From: Rhodobacter sp. SGA-6-6
GTDB taxonomy: Bacteria; Pseudomonadota; Alphaproteobacteria; Rhodobacterales; Rhodobacteraceae
Length of the DNA stretch: 64,000 nucleotides
Assembly: GCF_011043545.1 (NCBI RefSeq)
Contig: NZ_JAAKGP010000003.1
Location: 310,001-374,000 of the forward strand
Reading direction: 5' to 3'
Shown: positions 1 through 8,568 of the stretch, piece after piece
Layout of the letters: every line of letters begins with the position of its first letter
How positions within the stretch are numbered: the stretch's first letter is position 1
Translations under genes and position numbers: made by a program
The notes under the pieces: generated by a model
Database searches by the model: none
Told to the model about the DNA's origin: nothing
The model's input: the letters and a program-made list of their open reading frames with translations, nothing else

Positions 1-58
1 CTGCGGTCAGCCCGGCGATGCCGCCGCCGGAGACCAGGATGTCGGTGGTTTCACGCAT
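1..58 (-). CDS. FAD-dependent monooxygenase, UbiH/UbiF type (N-terminus only)
   Basis: Only the first 19 codons lie in the window; the gene runs off the left edge. The protein begins MRETTDILVSGGGIAGLTA, a short strand followed by the GxGxxG-type dinucleotide-binding turn (GGGIAG) that opens class A flavoprotein hydroxylases. UbiH/UbiF ubiquinone hydroxylases in this bacterial group start this way, but other FAD oxidoreductases do too, so the exact product cannot be fixed. Confidence 0.55.
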   Translation of the reverse strand, partial: MRETTDILVSGGGIAGLTA

Positions 59-118
59 GTCGCCTGCCTTATAGGCCGCGGCGGCGGCAGGGAACAGGCG
101 GCAAAGCGCCCCGGCGGG

Positions 119-319
119 TCAGGAATTCGACTTGCCGGGCCAGGCGATGGCGACGAAGAACCAGAACACCAGCGGCACCATGACCAGCGCGGCCAGGGTG
201 AAGACCACCGCCCCCCATTGCAGCGCCGCCAGCACCAGCAGCACCAGCGCGGCGGCGATGGCGAGAAGCACGCGCGGTGCGGAGGAAGGGGTGTTGCGGG
301 GGGTCATCGGGGGCTCCAT
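119..319 (-). CDS. Small two-helix membrane protein
   Basis: A 66-residue protein of unknown function. After a short proline-rich N-terminus it holds two hydrophobic stretches (roughly residues 17-36 and 39-58), so it is probably an inner-membrane hairpin protein with a short polar C-terminal tail ending PGKSNS. The ATG at 317-319 was chosen over an upstream ATG at 361 because the intervening residues look non-coding; an ATG at 305-307 is also possible. It lies between the UbiH-like gene and the HAD gene, all on the minus strand. No family recognised. Confidence 0.5.
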   Translation of the reverse strand: MEPPMTPRNTPSSAPRVLLAIAAALVLLVLAALQWGAVVFTLAALVMVPLVFWFFVAIAWPGKSNS

Positions 320-385
320 CAATGCTGCCCCGAAAATACAGGATTGCGGCGGCCGGCCCATCGGACCGAATGACGCATCCCGAAT

Positions 386-1036
386 TCAGCTTTCGACCAG
401 CCGGGCCAGGAACTCCGACAGGTCCTCGGCATGGTGGTGGATATGCGGCGCCTCCAGCCGCTGCGGCGCGATATGGACGGTCCGCATCCCCAAGGCGTGC
501 GGCACGGCGAGGTTGCGCGGGTCGTCCTCGAACATCGCCGCGGCGCCGGGGTCCAGCCCGTCGGCGGCCAGCACCGCGTCGAAGGCTTCGCGGGCGGGCT
601 TGGGGCGGAACAGCGTCTCCTCCACCCCGTAGATGGCGTCGAACAGGTCGTGCAGGCCGCGGGCCTTCAGCACCCGGCGGGCATAGGCGGCATCGGCATT
701 GGTATGGACGATCCGCCGCCCGGGCAGCGCCGCCAGCCGCGCCGCCAGCACCGGATCGGGCAGCAGGGGCGAGAAGTCGATGTCGTGCACCGCCGCCAGA
801 TAGTCGCCCGGGGCGATGTCGTGCTCGGCCATCAGCCCGGCCAGCGTGGTGCCGTAAAGCGCCCAGTAATGCCGGCGCAACTGGTCGGCGTGCTCCCGGC
901 CGACCTGCAGGCGTGCCATCACCCAGTCGGTCATCTTGGCCTCGATCTGGTCGAACAGCCGCGCCGAGGGCGGGTAGAGCGTGTTGTCGAGATCGAAGAC
1001 CCAGGTCTTCACATGGCGGAAATCATGGCGGGGCAT
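386..1036 (-). CDS. HAD-superfamily pyrimidine 5'-nucleotidase
   Basis: A 216-residue cytosolic phosphatase of the HAD IA type related to the Sdt1/pyrimidine 5'-nucleotidase group, which removes phosphate from UMP/CMP-like nucleotides. Motif I FDLDNTLYPP carries the nucleophile Asp15 and acid/base Asp17; motif II is the HTNAD segment; the KP of RPKPAREAF gives the motif III lysine; motif IV is FEDDPRN. The DNTLYPP signature and length fit the nucleotidase group better than phosphoglycolate phosphatase. Substrate is inferred from family only. Confidence 0.8.
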   Translation of the reverse strand: MPRHDFRHVKTWVFDLDNTLYPPSARLFDQIEAKMTDWVMARLQVGREHADQLRRHYWALYGTTLAGLMAEHDIAPGDYLAAVHDIDFSPLLPDPVLAARLAALPGRRIVHTNADAAYARRVLKARGLHDLFDAIYGVEETLFRPKPAREAFDAVLAADGLDPGAAAMFEDDPRNLAVPHALGMRTVHIAPQRLEAPHIHHHAEDLSEFLARLVES

Positions 1037-1169
1037 GTCCCCGTCATAGGCCGCGGCGGCGGGGTTGGAAAGGCCGATCTGCCGCGGACGGTCCTGCTTG
1101 ATCGGGGGGCGGGCGGGGGCTAGGGTGCGCGGCGCATGACGGAATTGTGACGGAAGGGCCGGGAGAGCG

Positions 1170-1805
1170 GTGCAGAAGGATGCCTATACGCTGATCCTCG
1201 AACAGATCGAGGGCGGGACCTACAAGCCCGGCGACCGGCTGGTGGAAAGCGAGCTGGCCGAACGGCTGGGGGTGTCGCGCACGCCCGTGCGCGAGGCGCT
1301 GCAGCGGCTGGAGACCCAGGCGATGCTGACCCGCGACGGCCGCAGCCTGATCGTCGCCAGCCTCGACCACAACCAGCTGGCCGAGCTGTATGCGGTGCGG
1401 ACGGAACTGGAAGGGCTGGCCGCCCGGCTGGCCGCCCGCCACGCCACCGAGGAAGAGATCCGGGTGCTGCAAAGCATGGTGGCCGAGGACCGGGCGCTGC
1501 TGGGCGGCGATCCGCGCGAGCTCAGCCGGGCCAACAAGCGCTTCCACAAGCAGATCCACCTGGCCAGCCACAACCGCTTCCTGGTGCAGCAGCTGGACCT
1601 GGTGCACCGCTCGATGGCGCTGATGGCCAACACCTCCTTCGCGGCCGAGGGCCGCGACGAGGTGGCGCTGGCCGAGCATGACGAGATCGTCGCCGCCATC
1701 GCCGCCCGCGACGGCGAGGCCGCCTACCAGGCGCTGAAGACCCACATCAGCCGCGCCTTCGAGACCAGGCTGCGGGTCGAGGCCGGAGAAATCCGCACCC
1801 GGTAA
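1170..1805 (+). CDS. GntR-family transcriptional regulator, FadR/FCD subfamily
   Basis: A 211-residue one-component regulator. The N-terminal winged helix (about residues 5-70) has the GntR signature GDRLVESELAERLGVSRTPV followed by REALQRLE; the C-terminal half is an all-helical FCD ligand-binding domain, a fold that normally binds a small carboxylate with the help of a metal. Translation starts at GTG 1170 behind a GGGAGAG ribosome site. It is divergent from the HAD gene, and its regulatory target and ligand cannot be told from the sequence. Confidence 0.85.
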   Translation: MQKDAYTLILEQIEGGTYKPGDRLVESELAERLGVSRTPVREALQRLETQAMLTRDGRSLIVASLDHNQLAELYAVRTELEGLAARLAARHATEEEIRVLQSMVAEDRALLGGDPRELSRANKRFHKQIHLASHNRFLVQQLDLVHRSMALMANTSFAAEGRDEVALAEHDEIVAAIAARDGEAAYQALKTHISRAFETRLRVEAGEIRTR

Positions 1806-1888
1806 CTCCGGTTGCCATATTGCGCGCCTTGCGGCGCAAGCCTTTCGTCTCGCCTCTGCGCGCAAGCGCGCAACCGGCTCGGGCGTGC

Positions 1889-2026
1889 CTCCGGCGGGGA
1901 TATTTTCGTCCAGAAAGAGGACAAAGGTCCCTCCTCTTTCTGGACTTAAATATCCTCTGGGGGTCCGGGGGGCGAAGCGCCCCCGGTCCGACGGCAGCCG
2001 CAAGAACCTCCGCCGGCGACGCCGGA
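1889..2026. repeat. GGATATTT hairpin repeat, copy 1
   Basis: This intergenic stretch holds a long hairpin at 1898-1955: GGATATTT and a 14-base arm GTCCAGAAAGAGGA pair with TCCTCTTTCTGGAC and AAATATCC, with only the two bases between the blocks unpaired. A second G/C hairpin (GGGGGC...GCCCCC) follows at about 1968-1985, and then a tail with GCAGCCGCAAGAACCTCCGCC-like sequence running to the end of the glycosyltransferase gene. The same plan recurs at 61618-61770. It could act as a bidirectional terminator between the convergent genes. Confidence 0.75.
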
Positions 2027-3889
2027 TCACGCCCGCGGGCCGGGCAAGTCGTAGAGGCCGTGGTTGGTCTTGTCCCAGTAATAGGGCCGGGCGATCATCT
2101 CCCACAGGCCCTTGTAGGCCGCCAGCGCCGCCAGCGGGAAATAGAGCTGCAGGGTCGGCACCCAGAGCGCCGAGATGCGGTGGCCGCTGCGCTTCAGCGC
2201 CACCACGCCCAAGGTGACGTTCACCGCCTCGGACAGCAGGAACAGCCCGATCATCAGCGCCAGTTCCCCCTGCGTCATCGCCGCCGCCAGCGGATGCCAG
2301 AGGCCGAGGGGCAGGACCCAGAAGCTCCACAGCAGCGGCGCCAGCAGCGATTGCAGGATCGAGCCGAGGAACATCACCTGGAAGCCGAGGAACCGCCGCG
2401 GGCCGAGTTGCCGCCACAACAGCACCGGCCGGCGCATGTGCACCGCCCAGGTCATCATGTAGCCCTTGATCCAGCGCGAGCGCTGCTTGATCCAGGGGAT
2501 CACCCGGCAGTTTGCCTCTTCCCCGGTCACGGTCTCCACCAGTTCGGTCCGGTAGCCGTGGCGGGCGAGGCGGATGCCGAGGTCGGCATCCTCGGTCACG
2601 TTGTGGGCGTCCCAGCCGCCCAGTTCCTCCAGCACCGCGCGGCGGAAGAACAGCGTCGTCCCGCCAAGCGGCACGGCAAGGCCGAGCCGGGCGATGCCGG
2701 GCAGCATCAGCCGGAACCAGCCGGCATACTCGATGGTGAAGCAGCGGCTCAGCCAGTTGGTGCGCGGGTTGTAATAGTCCAGCACGCCTTGCAGGCAGGC
2801 CACCTCGGGCCCGCGGGCGTGGAAGCGCTGCACCACCTTGCGGATCTGCCCCGGCTCGGGCGCGTCCTCGGCGTCGTAGATGCCGATGATGGCGCCGCGG
2901 CAATGGTCCAGCGCCAGGTTCAGTGCCCGCGGCTTGGTCTTGACCCGGCCCGGCGGCACGGTGATGACGCGCATCCAGGGCGGCAGGGCGGCGGCATCCA
3001 GCGCCTCGCGCGTCGTCCGATCCTCGGCCTCCACCGCCAGCACCACGTCCAGCAGTTCGCGCGGATAGTCCAGCCGCGACAGCCGCCGGATCAGCCGCGG
3101 GGCGATGTCGCTTTCGCGGTAGAGCGCCACGATCAGCGAGACCTGCGGCAGCCGGGCCATCGGCAGCGGCGGCGGCTCCTCCGGCGCGGGGCGCAGCGCG
3201 GCGAGGCCGGCGGCGAGTTTCAGGGCCATCGACAGCGCCAGCGAGATCAGCGCCAGCCCCAAGAGCGCCCGGGCGAAACCGAGCGGCGCCAGCCAGGCCA
3301 GCGTCAGCGCCAGCAGCCCGGCGAAGACCGGCGCCGCCAGCGCCTCGGGCCGGCCCCAGCCGCGGGCGCTTTCGGCCTCGGCCACCCGGTTCTCGGCGGC
3401 CAGCGCGAGGCGCGGGCCGCGGCGGGCGTGGACCGCCGCCTCTACCCCCGCGGCGGAGGCCACCGCCATCAGCACCGGGCCGAGGTCGCGCTCCAGCCGG
3501 GGACGCAGGCGGGCGAAATCCTCGGGCCGCGAAGTGGCGACCACCGTCGTGCCGCCCGCCCGCCGCCAGGGGACGAGGCCGAGGCGCAGGCACTCCGCCG
3601 CGCCGATCACGTCGATCAGCCGGGGGTCGGGCAGCGGCGCGGCGGGATCGACGCAGGAGGTGCCGAAATGCCGGGCGGCGGCCTGCAGCAGCGCCGCCTC
3701 GCTGCCGCGGCCGCGGGCGATCAGCAGGTCGAGAAGCCGCCCCCGCCGCCGGGGCAGGGCGGAGAGCGACTGGACCAGATCCTCGGGCCGGACCAGTCCT
3801 TCGCGCAGCAGCGCGGCGGCAAGCCCGTCCTCGCCTCTGGCGGGGCGGGGCGTATATGCCGGATTTTCCAGACGTCGCGCCGTCGCCAT
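2027..3889 (-). CDS. Family 2 glycosyltransferase with GspE/MshEN-like N-terminal domain
   Basis: A 620-residue membrane-bound processive-type GT2 enzyme. Residues about 20-150 look like a GspE N-terminal/MshEN module (two LL-x-G-L and RGRLLDLL segments), a fold that in other proteins binds cyclic di-GMP. Two helices follow (about 187-235), then the catalytic domain with DAED at 339-342, TED at 432-434 and the QxxRW signature (Gln469, Arg472, Trp473), and C-terminal membrane helices. It probably polymerises or exports a surface polysaccharide; the sugar is unknown. It follows carA on the same strand after 63 bp containing a CtrA-type box. Confidence 0.85.
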   Translation of the reverse strand: MATARRLENPAYTPRPARGEDGLAAALLREGLVRPEDLVQSLSALPRRRGRLLDLLIARGRGSEAALLQAAARHFGTSCVDPAAPLPDPRLIDVIGAAECLRLGLVPWRRAGGTTVVATSRPEDFARLRPRLERDLGPVLMAVASAAGVEAAVHARRGPRLALAAENRVAEAESARGWGRPEALAAPVFAGLLALTLAWLAPLGFARALLGLALISLALSMALKLAAGLAALRPAPEEPPPLPMARLPQVSLIVALYRESDIAPRLIRRLSRLDYPRELLDVVLAVEAEDRTTREALDAAALPPWMRVITVPPGRVKTKPRALNLALDHCRGAIIGIYDAEDAPEPGQIRKVVQRFHARGPEVACLQGVLDYYNPRTNWLSRCFTIEYAGWFRLMLPGIARLGLAVPLGGTTLFFRRAVLEELGGWDAHNVTEDADLGIRLARHGYRTELVETVTGEEANCRVIPWIKQRSRWIKGYMMTWAVHMRRPVLLWRQLGPRRFLGFQVMFLGSILQSLLAPLLWSFWVLPLGLWHPLAAAMTQGELALMIGLFLLSEAVNVTLGVVALKRSGHRISALWVPTLQLYFPLAALAAYKGLWEMIARPYYWDKTNHGLYDLPGPRA

Positions 3890-3926
3890 CGCCGCCCCTT
3901 TCCCGGGGCAGCATCGGTGCGCAGGG

Positions 3927-3942
3927 TTAACGGACGGTTAAC
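3927..3942 (-). promoter_or_regulatory. CtrA-type binding site
   Basis: TTAA-N7-TTAAC sits 38 bp upstream of the glycosyltransferase start codon and reads as TTAA-N7-TTAA on both strands. This matches the full CtrA recognition sequence known from Caulobacter and other alphaproteobacteria. The match is exact; regulation by CtrA is inferred. Confidence 0.6.
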
Positions 3943-3952
3943 CCGACCCCGA

Positions 3953-5107
3953 TCAGGCGGCGCGGCGGGCCTTCATCGCCGCCGAGAACCGCTCGAACAG
4001 GTAATAGCTGTCCTGCGGGCCGGGGCTGGCCTCTGGGTGGTATTGCACCGAGAACACCGGCCTGCCATCGACCGCGATGCCGCAATTGGTGCCGTCGAAC
4101 AGGCTGACATGGGTTTCGCTGACGCCCTTCGGCAGGGTGTCGGCGTCGACAGTGAAGCCGTGGTTCATCGAGGTGATCTCGACCTTGCCGGTGGTCAGGT
4201 CCTTCACCGGATGGTTGGCGCCGTGGTGGCCGTGGCTCATCTTGCGGGTCTGCGCACCAAGGGCCAGCGCCAGCATCTGATGGCCGAGGCAGATGCCGAA
4301 GAGCGGCAGGTCGCGCTCCAGCACGCCCTTGATCATCGGCACGGCATATTCGCCGGTGGCGGCCGGGTCGCCGGGGCCGTTCGACAGGAACACGCCCTCG
4401 GGGTTCAGCGCCAGCACATCCTCGGCGGTGGCGGTGGCGGGCAGCACGGTCACGTCGCAGCCGGCGGAGGCGAGGCAGCGCAGGATGTTGCGCTTGGCGC
4501 CGTAGTCCACCGCGACGACCTTGAAGCCGGGCGCGGTCCGCGGGGCATAGCCCTCGGGCCAGGCCCAGCGTTTCTCGTTCCAGGTATAGCTCTGGGCGCA
4601 GGTCACGTCCTTGGCGAGGTCGAGGCCGACCAGGCCCTTCCAGCCGCGCGCCTTCGCCACCAGCGCCTCGATGTCGAACTTGCCCGAGGGGTCATGCGCC
4701 AGCGCCACATGCGGCGCGCCCTGCTGGCGGATCGCCCGGGTCAGCCGGCGGGTGTCGATGCCGCCGATGCCGATGCGGCCGATCTTCGCCAGCCAGCCGC
4801 GCAGTTCGCCGGTGGCGCGCCAGTTCGACGGCTCGGTCGGGTCCCATTTCACCACCATGCCGGCGGCGGCCGGGGTTCCGGTCTCGTCGTCCTCGGCGGT
4901 GACGCCGGTGTTGCCGATATGCGGGAAGGTGAAGGTGACGACCTGGCCGGCGTAGGAGGGATCGGTCATGATCTCCTGATAGCCGGTCATCGCGGTGTTG
5001 AAGACCAGCTCGGCCACCGTCTCGCCGGTGGCGCCGAAGCCCTGGCCGTAGAACAGCGTCCCGTCGGCAAGAGCGAGGCAGGCGGTAGCATTCTGCGGCG
5101 CAGGCAT
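3953..5107 (-). CDS. carA: Carbamoyl-phosphate synthase small (glutaminase) subunit
   Basis: A 384-residue glutamine amidotransferase subunit that hydrolyses glutamine and passes ammonia to CarB for carbamoyl phosphate, the entry to pyrimidine and arginine synthesis. The N-terminal CPSase small domain (LALADGTLFYGQGFG, FNTAMTGYQEIMTDPSY) is followed by a class I GATase domain with nucleophile Cys273 in GICLGHQ and the His357/Glu359 pair in QYHPEA. Length and motifs are standard. The start ATG at 5105-5107 gives the usual N-terminus. carB is not in the window. Confidence 0.97.
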   Translation of the reverse strand: MPAPQNATACLALADGTLFYGQGFGATGETVAELVFNTAMTGYQEIMTDPSYAGQVVTFTFPHIGNTGVTAEDDETGTPAAAGMVVKWDPTEPSNWRATGELRGWLAKIGRIGIGGIDTRRLTRAIRQQGAPHVALAHDPSGKFDIEALVAKARGWKGLVGLDLAKDVTCAQSYTWNEKRWAWPEGYAPRTAPGFKVVAVDYGAKRNILRCLASAGCDVTVLPATATAEDVLALNPEGVFLSNGPGDPAATGEYAVPMIKGVLERDLPLFGICLGHQMLALALGAQTRKMSHGHHGANHPVKDLTTGKVEITSMNHGFTVDADTLPKGVSETHVSLFDGTNCGIAVDGRPVFSVQYHPEASPGPQDSYYLFERFSAAMKARRAA

Positions 5108-5191
5108 GGGGCGAGTCTCCGGTGCGGGCGAATTGGCCGGAACCTAAAGGTCGGGGCGAGCGGGGTCAAGCCCGGCAGGGAAATGGTTTTT

Positions 5192-5207
5192 ATATTGAAA
5201 TCAATAT
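5192..5207. promoter_or_regulatory. AT-rich palindrome in the carA/yqeY divergent region
   Basis: ATATTGA-AA-TCAATAT is a perfect inverted repeat with 7-base arms inside an otherwise GC-rich 180-bp divergent intergenic region. It lies 85 bp upstream of carA and just upstream of the yqeY promoter. It could be an operator or overlap the carA promoter. The TTGA...TCAA spacing of 2 does not fit FNR. Confidence 0.35.
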
Positions 5208-5227
5208 CTTGCCGCGGCGCGGCGGAG

Positions 5228-5256
5228 TTGCGGGCCTTGGGGCTTTCGGCTATATT
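5228..5256 (+). promoter_or_regulatory. Sigma-70-type promoter for the yqeY-like gene
   Basis: TTGCGG, a 17-base spacer and TATATT lie 31 bp upstream of the ATG at 5288. The hexamers and spacing fit a housekeeping promoter; the assignment is by eye. Confidence 0.5.
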
Positions 5257-5287
5257 GGGCAATCTGCAATCCAGGGAGCAGCCCGAG

Positions 5288-5746
5288 ATGTCATTGCGTG
5301 ATCGCCTGCAGGCGGCGCTGAAGGAAGCGATGAAGGCGAAGGCGGCGGACCGGCTGTCGACGCTGCGGCTGATCAATGCGGCGATCAAGGACCGCGACAT
5401 CGCCTCGCGCGGGGAAGGCGGGCCGGAGATGGTCTCGGATGCCGAGATTACCGCGATCATGGGCAAGATGGTCAAGCAGCGCCAGGAATCGGCCCGCGCC
5501 TACGAGGAGGGCGGGCGGCTGGAACTGGCCGAGAAGGAACTGGCCGAGATCGGGGTGATCCAGGAATACCTGCCCCGGCAGATGACCGAGGCCGAAGTGG
5601 CCGAGGCGGTGGAGGCGGCGATGGCCGAAACCGGCGCGGCCTCGATCCGCGACGTGGGCAAGGTGATGGCGGTGCTGAAGGCGAAATACGCCGGCCAGAT
5701 GGACTTCGGCGCCGTCGGCGCGCTGGTCAAGGCGCGCTTCGGCTGA
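5288..5746 (+). CDS. GatB/YqeY-domain protein
   Basis: A 152-residue soluble helical protein of the YqeY family, related to the tail domain of GatB, the tRNA-dependent amidotransferase subunit. The conserved core is visible: STLRLINAAIKDRDI, KMVKQRQESARAYEEGGR, and the terminal EIGVIQEYLPRQMTEAE followed by GKVMAVLKAKYAGQMD. It is thought to bind tRNA or assist amidation, but its role is not settled. The ATG at 5288 is preceded by GGAGCAG and matches the usual N-terminus MSLRDRLQ. It is divergent from carA. Confidence 0.9.
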   Translation: MSLRDRLQAALKEAMKAKAADRLSTLRLINAAIKDRDIASRGEGGPEMVSDAEITAIMGKMVKQRQESARAYEEGGRLELAEKELAEIGVIQEYLPRQMTEAEVAEAVEAAMAETGAASIRDVGKVMAVLKAKYAGQMDFGAVGALVKARFG

Positions 5747-5780
5747 GGCCGGAGGCGATTTTTCGGCGAAAGATCGGGTC

Positions 5781-6266
5781 TCAGCGGAAGGCAGCCAGCG
5801 CTTCCGTCAGTTCTCCTTGCAGGCTGATCCGCTCCTCCTCCGACAGGAAGGCGCCGATCTCCACCTCGCGCGGGCCGCCTTTCAGGGTCAGGTAGTGCGG
5901 CACCGGGCCGCCGGTCCTGTGGGACTCGACCCTCACCCAATGCGGGTTGGCCCGCCAGTCCTGCCGCTGGCCCTTCGGGCCGTGGCGGGTGAGGGTGATC
6001 TTGTCCCGGGAGAGCACCAGTTCCTCCAGGATGTCGCGGTCGCGACCGTTCTTTCTCAGCGCGAACCAGATCGCCCAGATCGCGGCGACGAGGAAGGGCA
6101 GCAGCCCCCAGAGCACCGGGTTGCCGAGCACGGCCAGCAGCGGCACGGCGATCAGCGCGGCGGTGGTGCCGACGAACCAGACGAAGCCCGGCTGCGTGAG
6201 CGAGCGGTGCGGCCAGAGATGCAGCCGCCGGGTGTCGCCGGAAGGGGGAAGCCATTGGTAGGGCAT
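5781..6266 (-). CDS. DUF2244-type membrane protein
   Basis: A 161-residue inner-membrane protein with two adjacent helices (about residues 26-65) and a soluble C-terminal half (DKITLTRHGPKGQRQDWRANPHWVRVE onward, split here for length). The pattern, two helices then a PH-like domain with an RANPHWVRVE segment, fits the DUF2244 family common in alphaproteobacteria, whose function is unknown. The ATG at 6264-6266 was chosen because upstream codons run into an inverted repeat. Its 3' end is 34 bp from the convergent YqeY-like gene. Confidence 0.75.
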   Translation of the reverse strand: MPYQWLPPSGDTRRLHLWPHRSLTQPGFVWFVGTTAALIAVPLLAVLGNPVLWGLLPFLVAAIWAIWFALRKNGRDRDILEELVLSRDKITLTRHGPKGQRQDWRANPHWVRVESHRTGGPVPHYLTLKGGPREVEIGAFLSEEERISLQGELTEALAAFR

Positions 6267-6388
6267 CGGATTGGACGTGCGGGTCGGTTGTCCCGATATG
6301 GCCCGGCGGGGAAGGGGAGTGCAAGGGCGGGGGAAGCGCCGGTCCCGTGCCTTGCCGAGATTGCGCTGTCCGATGGTCCTTCCTACCC

Positions 6389-6462
6389 CTGTCATCCCCG
6401 CGCAAGCGGGGACCCGTCTCCGACGGCAGCCTTCTGGGTCCCTGCTTGCGCGGGGATGACAG
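6389..6462. repeat. REP-like inverted repeat
   Basis: Two 27-base arms, beginning CTGTCATCCCCGCGCAAGC and ending in its complement GCTTGCGCGGGGATGACAG, differ by one base and are separated by 20 bases. Similar GTCATCCCCGCGCAAGCGGGGACCC-type repeats are scattered in many proteobacterial genomes. It abuts the 216-bp repeat that follows. Confidence 0.8.
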
Positions 6463-6469
6463 TTGCGCT

Positions 6470-6686
6470 TGCCTTGGCGAAGGCGGGTGCCTTCGCCATG
6501 CGCCCCGGACGTCATCTGAACCGGCCGGGCCCTCAAGGCCCGGCCAGCGCCCGCCCCGCCCTCGGCGGGCGCTTCTCGCCCGCCGGGTCGGGCGCTGGCC
6601 TCTCGGGGTTTAGAGTGACTGCCGTCTCCGGGTGCAGCCGCCGCGCACGGGCGGGGGCGAGGCAGTGCCTCGCCTTTTCCCGCCCG
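6470..6686 (+). repeat. 216-bp multi-palindrome repeat, copy A
   Basis: The element contains in order: a GGCGAAGGC...GCCTTCGCC hairpin, a GGCCGGGCC...GGCCCGGCC hairpin, CCAGCGCCCGCC...GGGCGCTGG arms, a variable stretch, and a terminal CGCACGGGCGGGGGCGAGG-CAGTGCCTCGCC-...CCCGCCCG compound hairpin. Further copies occur at 48066-48279 (inverted), 52645-52860 and 59409-59625, all of nearly identical length. It has no believable coding capacity. Confidence 0.85.
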
Positions 6687-6719
6687 AAGATACCGTGGGG
6701 GACAAGCGACCCGAAAAGC

Positions 6720-6747
6720 AAAAGGCCCCGGTTTCCCGGGGCCTTTT
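6720..6747 (-). terminator. Intrinsic terminator of ctaD
   Basis: Twelve-base arms AAAAGGCCCCGG and CCGGGGCCTTTT with a 4-base loop lie 20 bp beyond the ctaD stop codon. The A/T ends make it work on either strand. Confidence 0.85.
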
Positions 6748-6767
6748 CCGTTCCGTTCGGCCTTGCC

Positions 6768-8459
6768 TCAGTGGGCGTGGCCCTTGTCCCAGTCTTCGCG
6801 CTTCGGCAGCTGCTCGAAGGTGTGCTCCGGCGGCGGCGAGGGCAGGGTCCATTCCAGCGTGTCGGCGTATTCGTTCCAGTAGTTGTTCTCGGTCACGCGG
6901 CGGCCCCAGAGCAGGGTGTAGACCACGATGCCGATGAACAGCAGGAACGAGGCGAAGGACAGGAAGGCGCCCATCGAGGACCACCAGTTCCAGTAGGCGA
7001 AGGCCTCGGGATATTCGATGTAGCGGCGCGGCATCCCCTGGCGGCCGAGGAAGTGCTGCGGGAAGAAGGTCAGGTTCGAGCCGATGAACATCATCCAGAA
7101 GTGCAGCTTGCCCGCCCATTCCGGGTATTGCCGGCCCGACATCTTGCCGAACCAGAAATACATCCCGGCGAAGATTCCGAAGACCGCGCCCAGCGACATC
7201 ACGTAGTGGAAGTGCGCCACCACGTAGTAGCCGTCGTGGTAGACCCGGTCCAGCGGCGCCTGGCTGACCACGATGCCGGTCACGCCGCCGACGGTGAACA
7301 GGAACAGGAAGCCGAAGGCCCAGAGCATCGGCGTCTTGAACTCGATCGAGCCGCCCCACATCGTGGCGATCCAGCTGAACACCTTGATGCCGGTCGGCAC
7401 CGCGATGACCATGGTCGCCATCATGAAATAGCTTTGCTGGGTCAGCGACATGCCGACCGTATACATGTGGTGCGCCCAGACGATGAAGCCCAGCACCCCG
7501 ATGCCGACCATGGCATAGACCATCGGCAGGTAGCCGAAGATCGGCTTCCTGGAGAAGGTGGCGATGACCTGGCTGATGATGCCGAAGGCCGGCAGCACGA
7601 TGATGTAGACCTCGGGGTGGCCGAAGAACCACAGGATGTGCTGGTAGAGGATCGGGTCGCCGCCGCCCGAGGGGTCGAAGAAGGTGGTGCCGAAGCTGCG
7701 GTCGGTGATCAGCATGGTGATGGCGCCGGCCAGCACCGGCAGCGCCAGCAGGATCATCCAGGCGGTGACGAAGATCGACCAGCCGAACAGCGGCACCTTG
7801 TGGATGGTCATCCCCGGCGCGCGCATGTTCAGGAAGGTGGTGATCATGTTGATCGCGCCCAGGATCGACGAGGCGCCGGACAGGTGGACGGCGAAGAGCG
7901 CCAGGTCCATCGAGAAGCCGGATTCCTTGACCGAGAGCGGCGGATACAGCACCCAGCCCACGCCCGAGCCGCCGGCGACCGAGCCGTCGGCCCAGGTGCC
8001 GCCGCCCGGCGCGAACAGGGACGCGACCGCCAGCGAGGTGCCGGCGACATAGAGCCAGTAGCTCAGGTTGTTCATCCGCGGGAAGGCCATGTCCGGCGCG
8101 CCGATCTGCAGCGGCATGAAGTAGTTGCCGAAGCCGCCGAACAGCGCCGGGATCACCACGAAGAACATCATCAGGATGCCGTGCGCGGTGACGGTGACGT
8201 TCCACAGATGCCCGTTCGGGGTGCATTCGGCGATGGAGGCGGCGGCGGTGAGGCGCATCCCCTCCTCGCACATGTATTGCACGCCGGGGTGCATCAGCTC
8301 CATCCGCATGTAGACGGTGAAGATGACCGAGATCAGCCCGACAAGGCCCCCGGTGAACAGGTAAAGGATCCCGATGTCCTTGTGGTTCGTCGACATGAAC
8401 CAGCGGACGAAGAAGTTCTTCTGTCCGTGGTCATGGCCGTGGATGGCTGCATCGGCCAT
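6768..8459 (-). CDS. ctaD: aa3-type cytochrome c oxidase subunit I
   Basis: A 563-residue, twelve-helix catalytic subunit of the proton-pumping aa3 oxidase, which reduces oxygen with electrons from cytochrome c. Visible hallmarks are STNHKDIG near the N-terminus, the first haem-a histidine helix ([10 protein letters not shown]), the HPEVY motif with the CuB-ligand histidine and pump glutamate, WAHHMYT with two CuB histidines, and VVAHFHYV with haem ligands. The C-terminus [19 protein letters not shown] closely resembles Paracoccus CtaD. The ATG at 8457-8459 gives the family N-terminus [12 protein letters not shown]. It has its own terminator and an FNR-like site upstream. Confidence 0.97.
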   Translation of the reverse strand: MADAAIHGHDHGQKNFFVRWFMSTNHKDIGILYLFTGGLVGLISVIFTVYMRMELMHPGVQYMCEEGMRLTAAASIAECTPNGHLWNVTVTAHGILMMFFVVIPALFGGFGNYFMPLQIGAPDMAFPRMNNLSYWLYVAGTSLAVASLFAPGGGTWADGSVAGGSGVGWVLYPPLSVKESGFSMDLALFAVHLSGASSILGAINMITTFLNMRAPGMTIHKVPLFGWSIFVTAWMILLALPVLAGAITMLITDRSFGTTFFDPSGGGDPILYQHILWFFGHPEVYIIVLPAFGIISQVIATFSRKPIFGYLPMVYAMVGIGVLGFIVWAHHMYTVGMSLTQQSYFMMATMVIAVPTGIKVFSWIATMWGGSIEFKTPMLWAFGFLFLFTVGGVTGIVVSQAPLDRVYHDGYYVVAHFHYVMSLGAVFGIFAGMYFWFGKMSGRQYPEWAGKLHFWMMFIGSNLTFFPQHFLGRQGMPRRYIEYPEAFAYWNWWSSMGAFLSFASFLLFIGIVVYTLLWGRRVTENNYWNEYADTLEWTLPSPPPEHTFEQLPKREDWDKGHAH

Positions 8460-8568
8460 TTGGCTACTCCCGCTTCGATTCCGTATCTGTCCCGCCGGTT
8501 GCCCCCGGGGACATTTTGCGTCCGGGTATCGGTTTAGCCCCGCTGGGGGGCGTCCGCAATCGGTGACT

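Noticed and set aside
5192-5207. FNR box at the carA/yqeY palindrome
   Set aside because: TTGA and TCAA are separated by 2 bases, while FNR sites need TTGAT-N4-ATCAA.
1820-5746. A 1308-codon open frame on the plus strand
   Set aside because: It is antisense to the glycosyltransferase and carA genes, has the Arg/Gln/His-rich composition of a GC-rich shadow frame, and only its last 153 codons (the YqeY-like protein) are real.
6389-6686. CRISPR-like array
   Set aside because: The repeats are palindromic elements in pairs or single copies, without regularly spaced spacers, and no cas gene is present.
5817-8537. A 906-codon open frame opposite ctaD
   Set aside because: The composition is that of an antisense shadow of a GC-rich membrane-protein gene; no domain or ribosome site was recognised.
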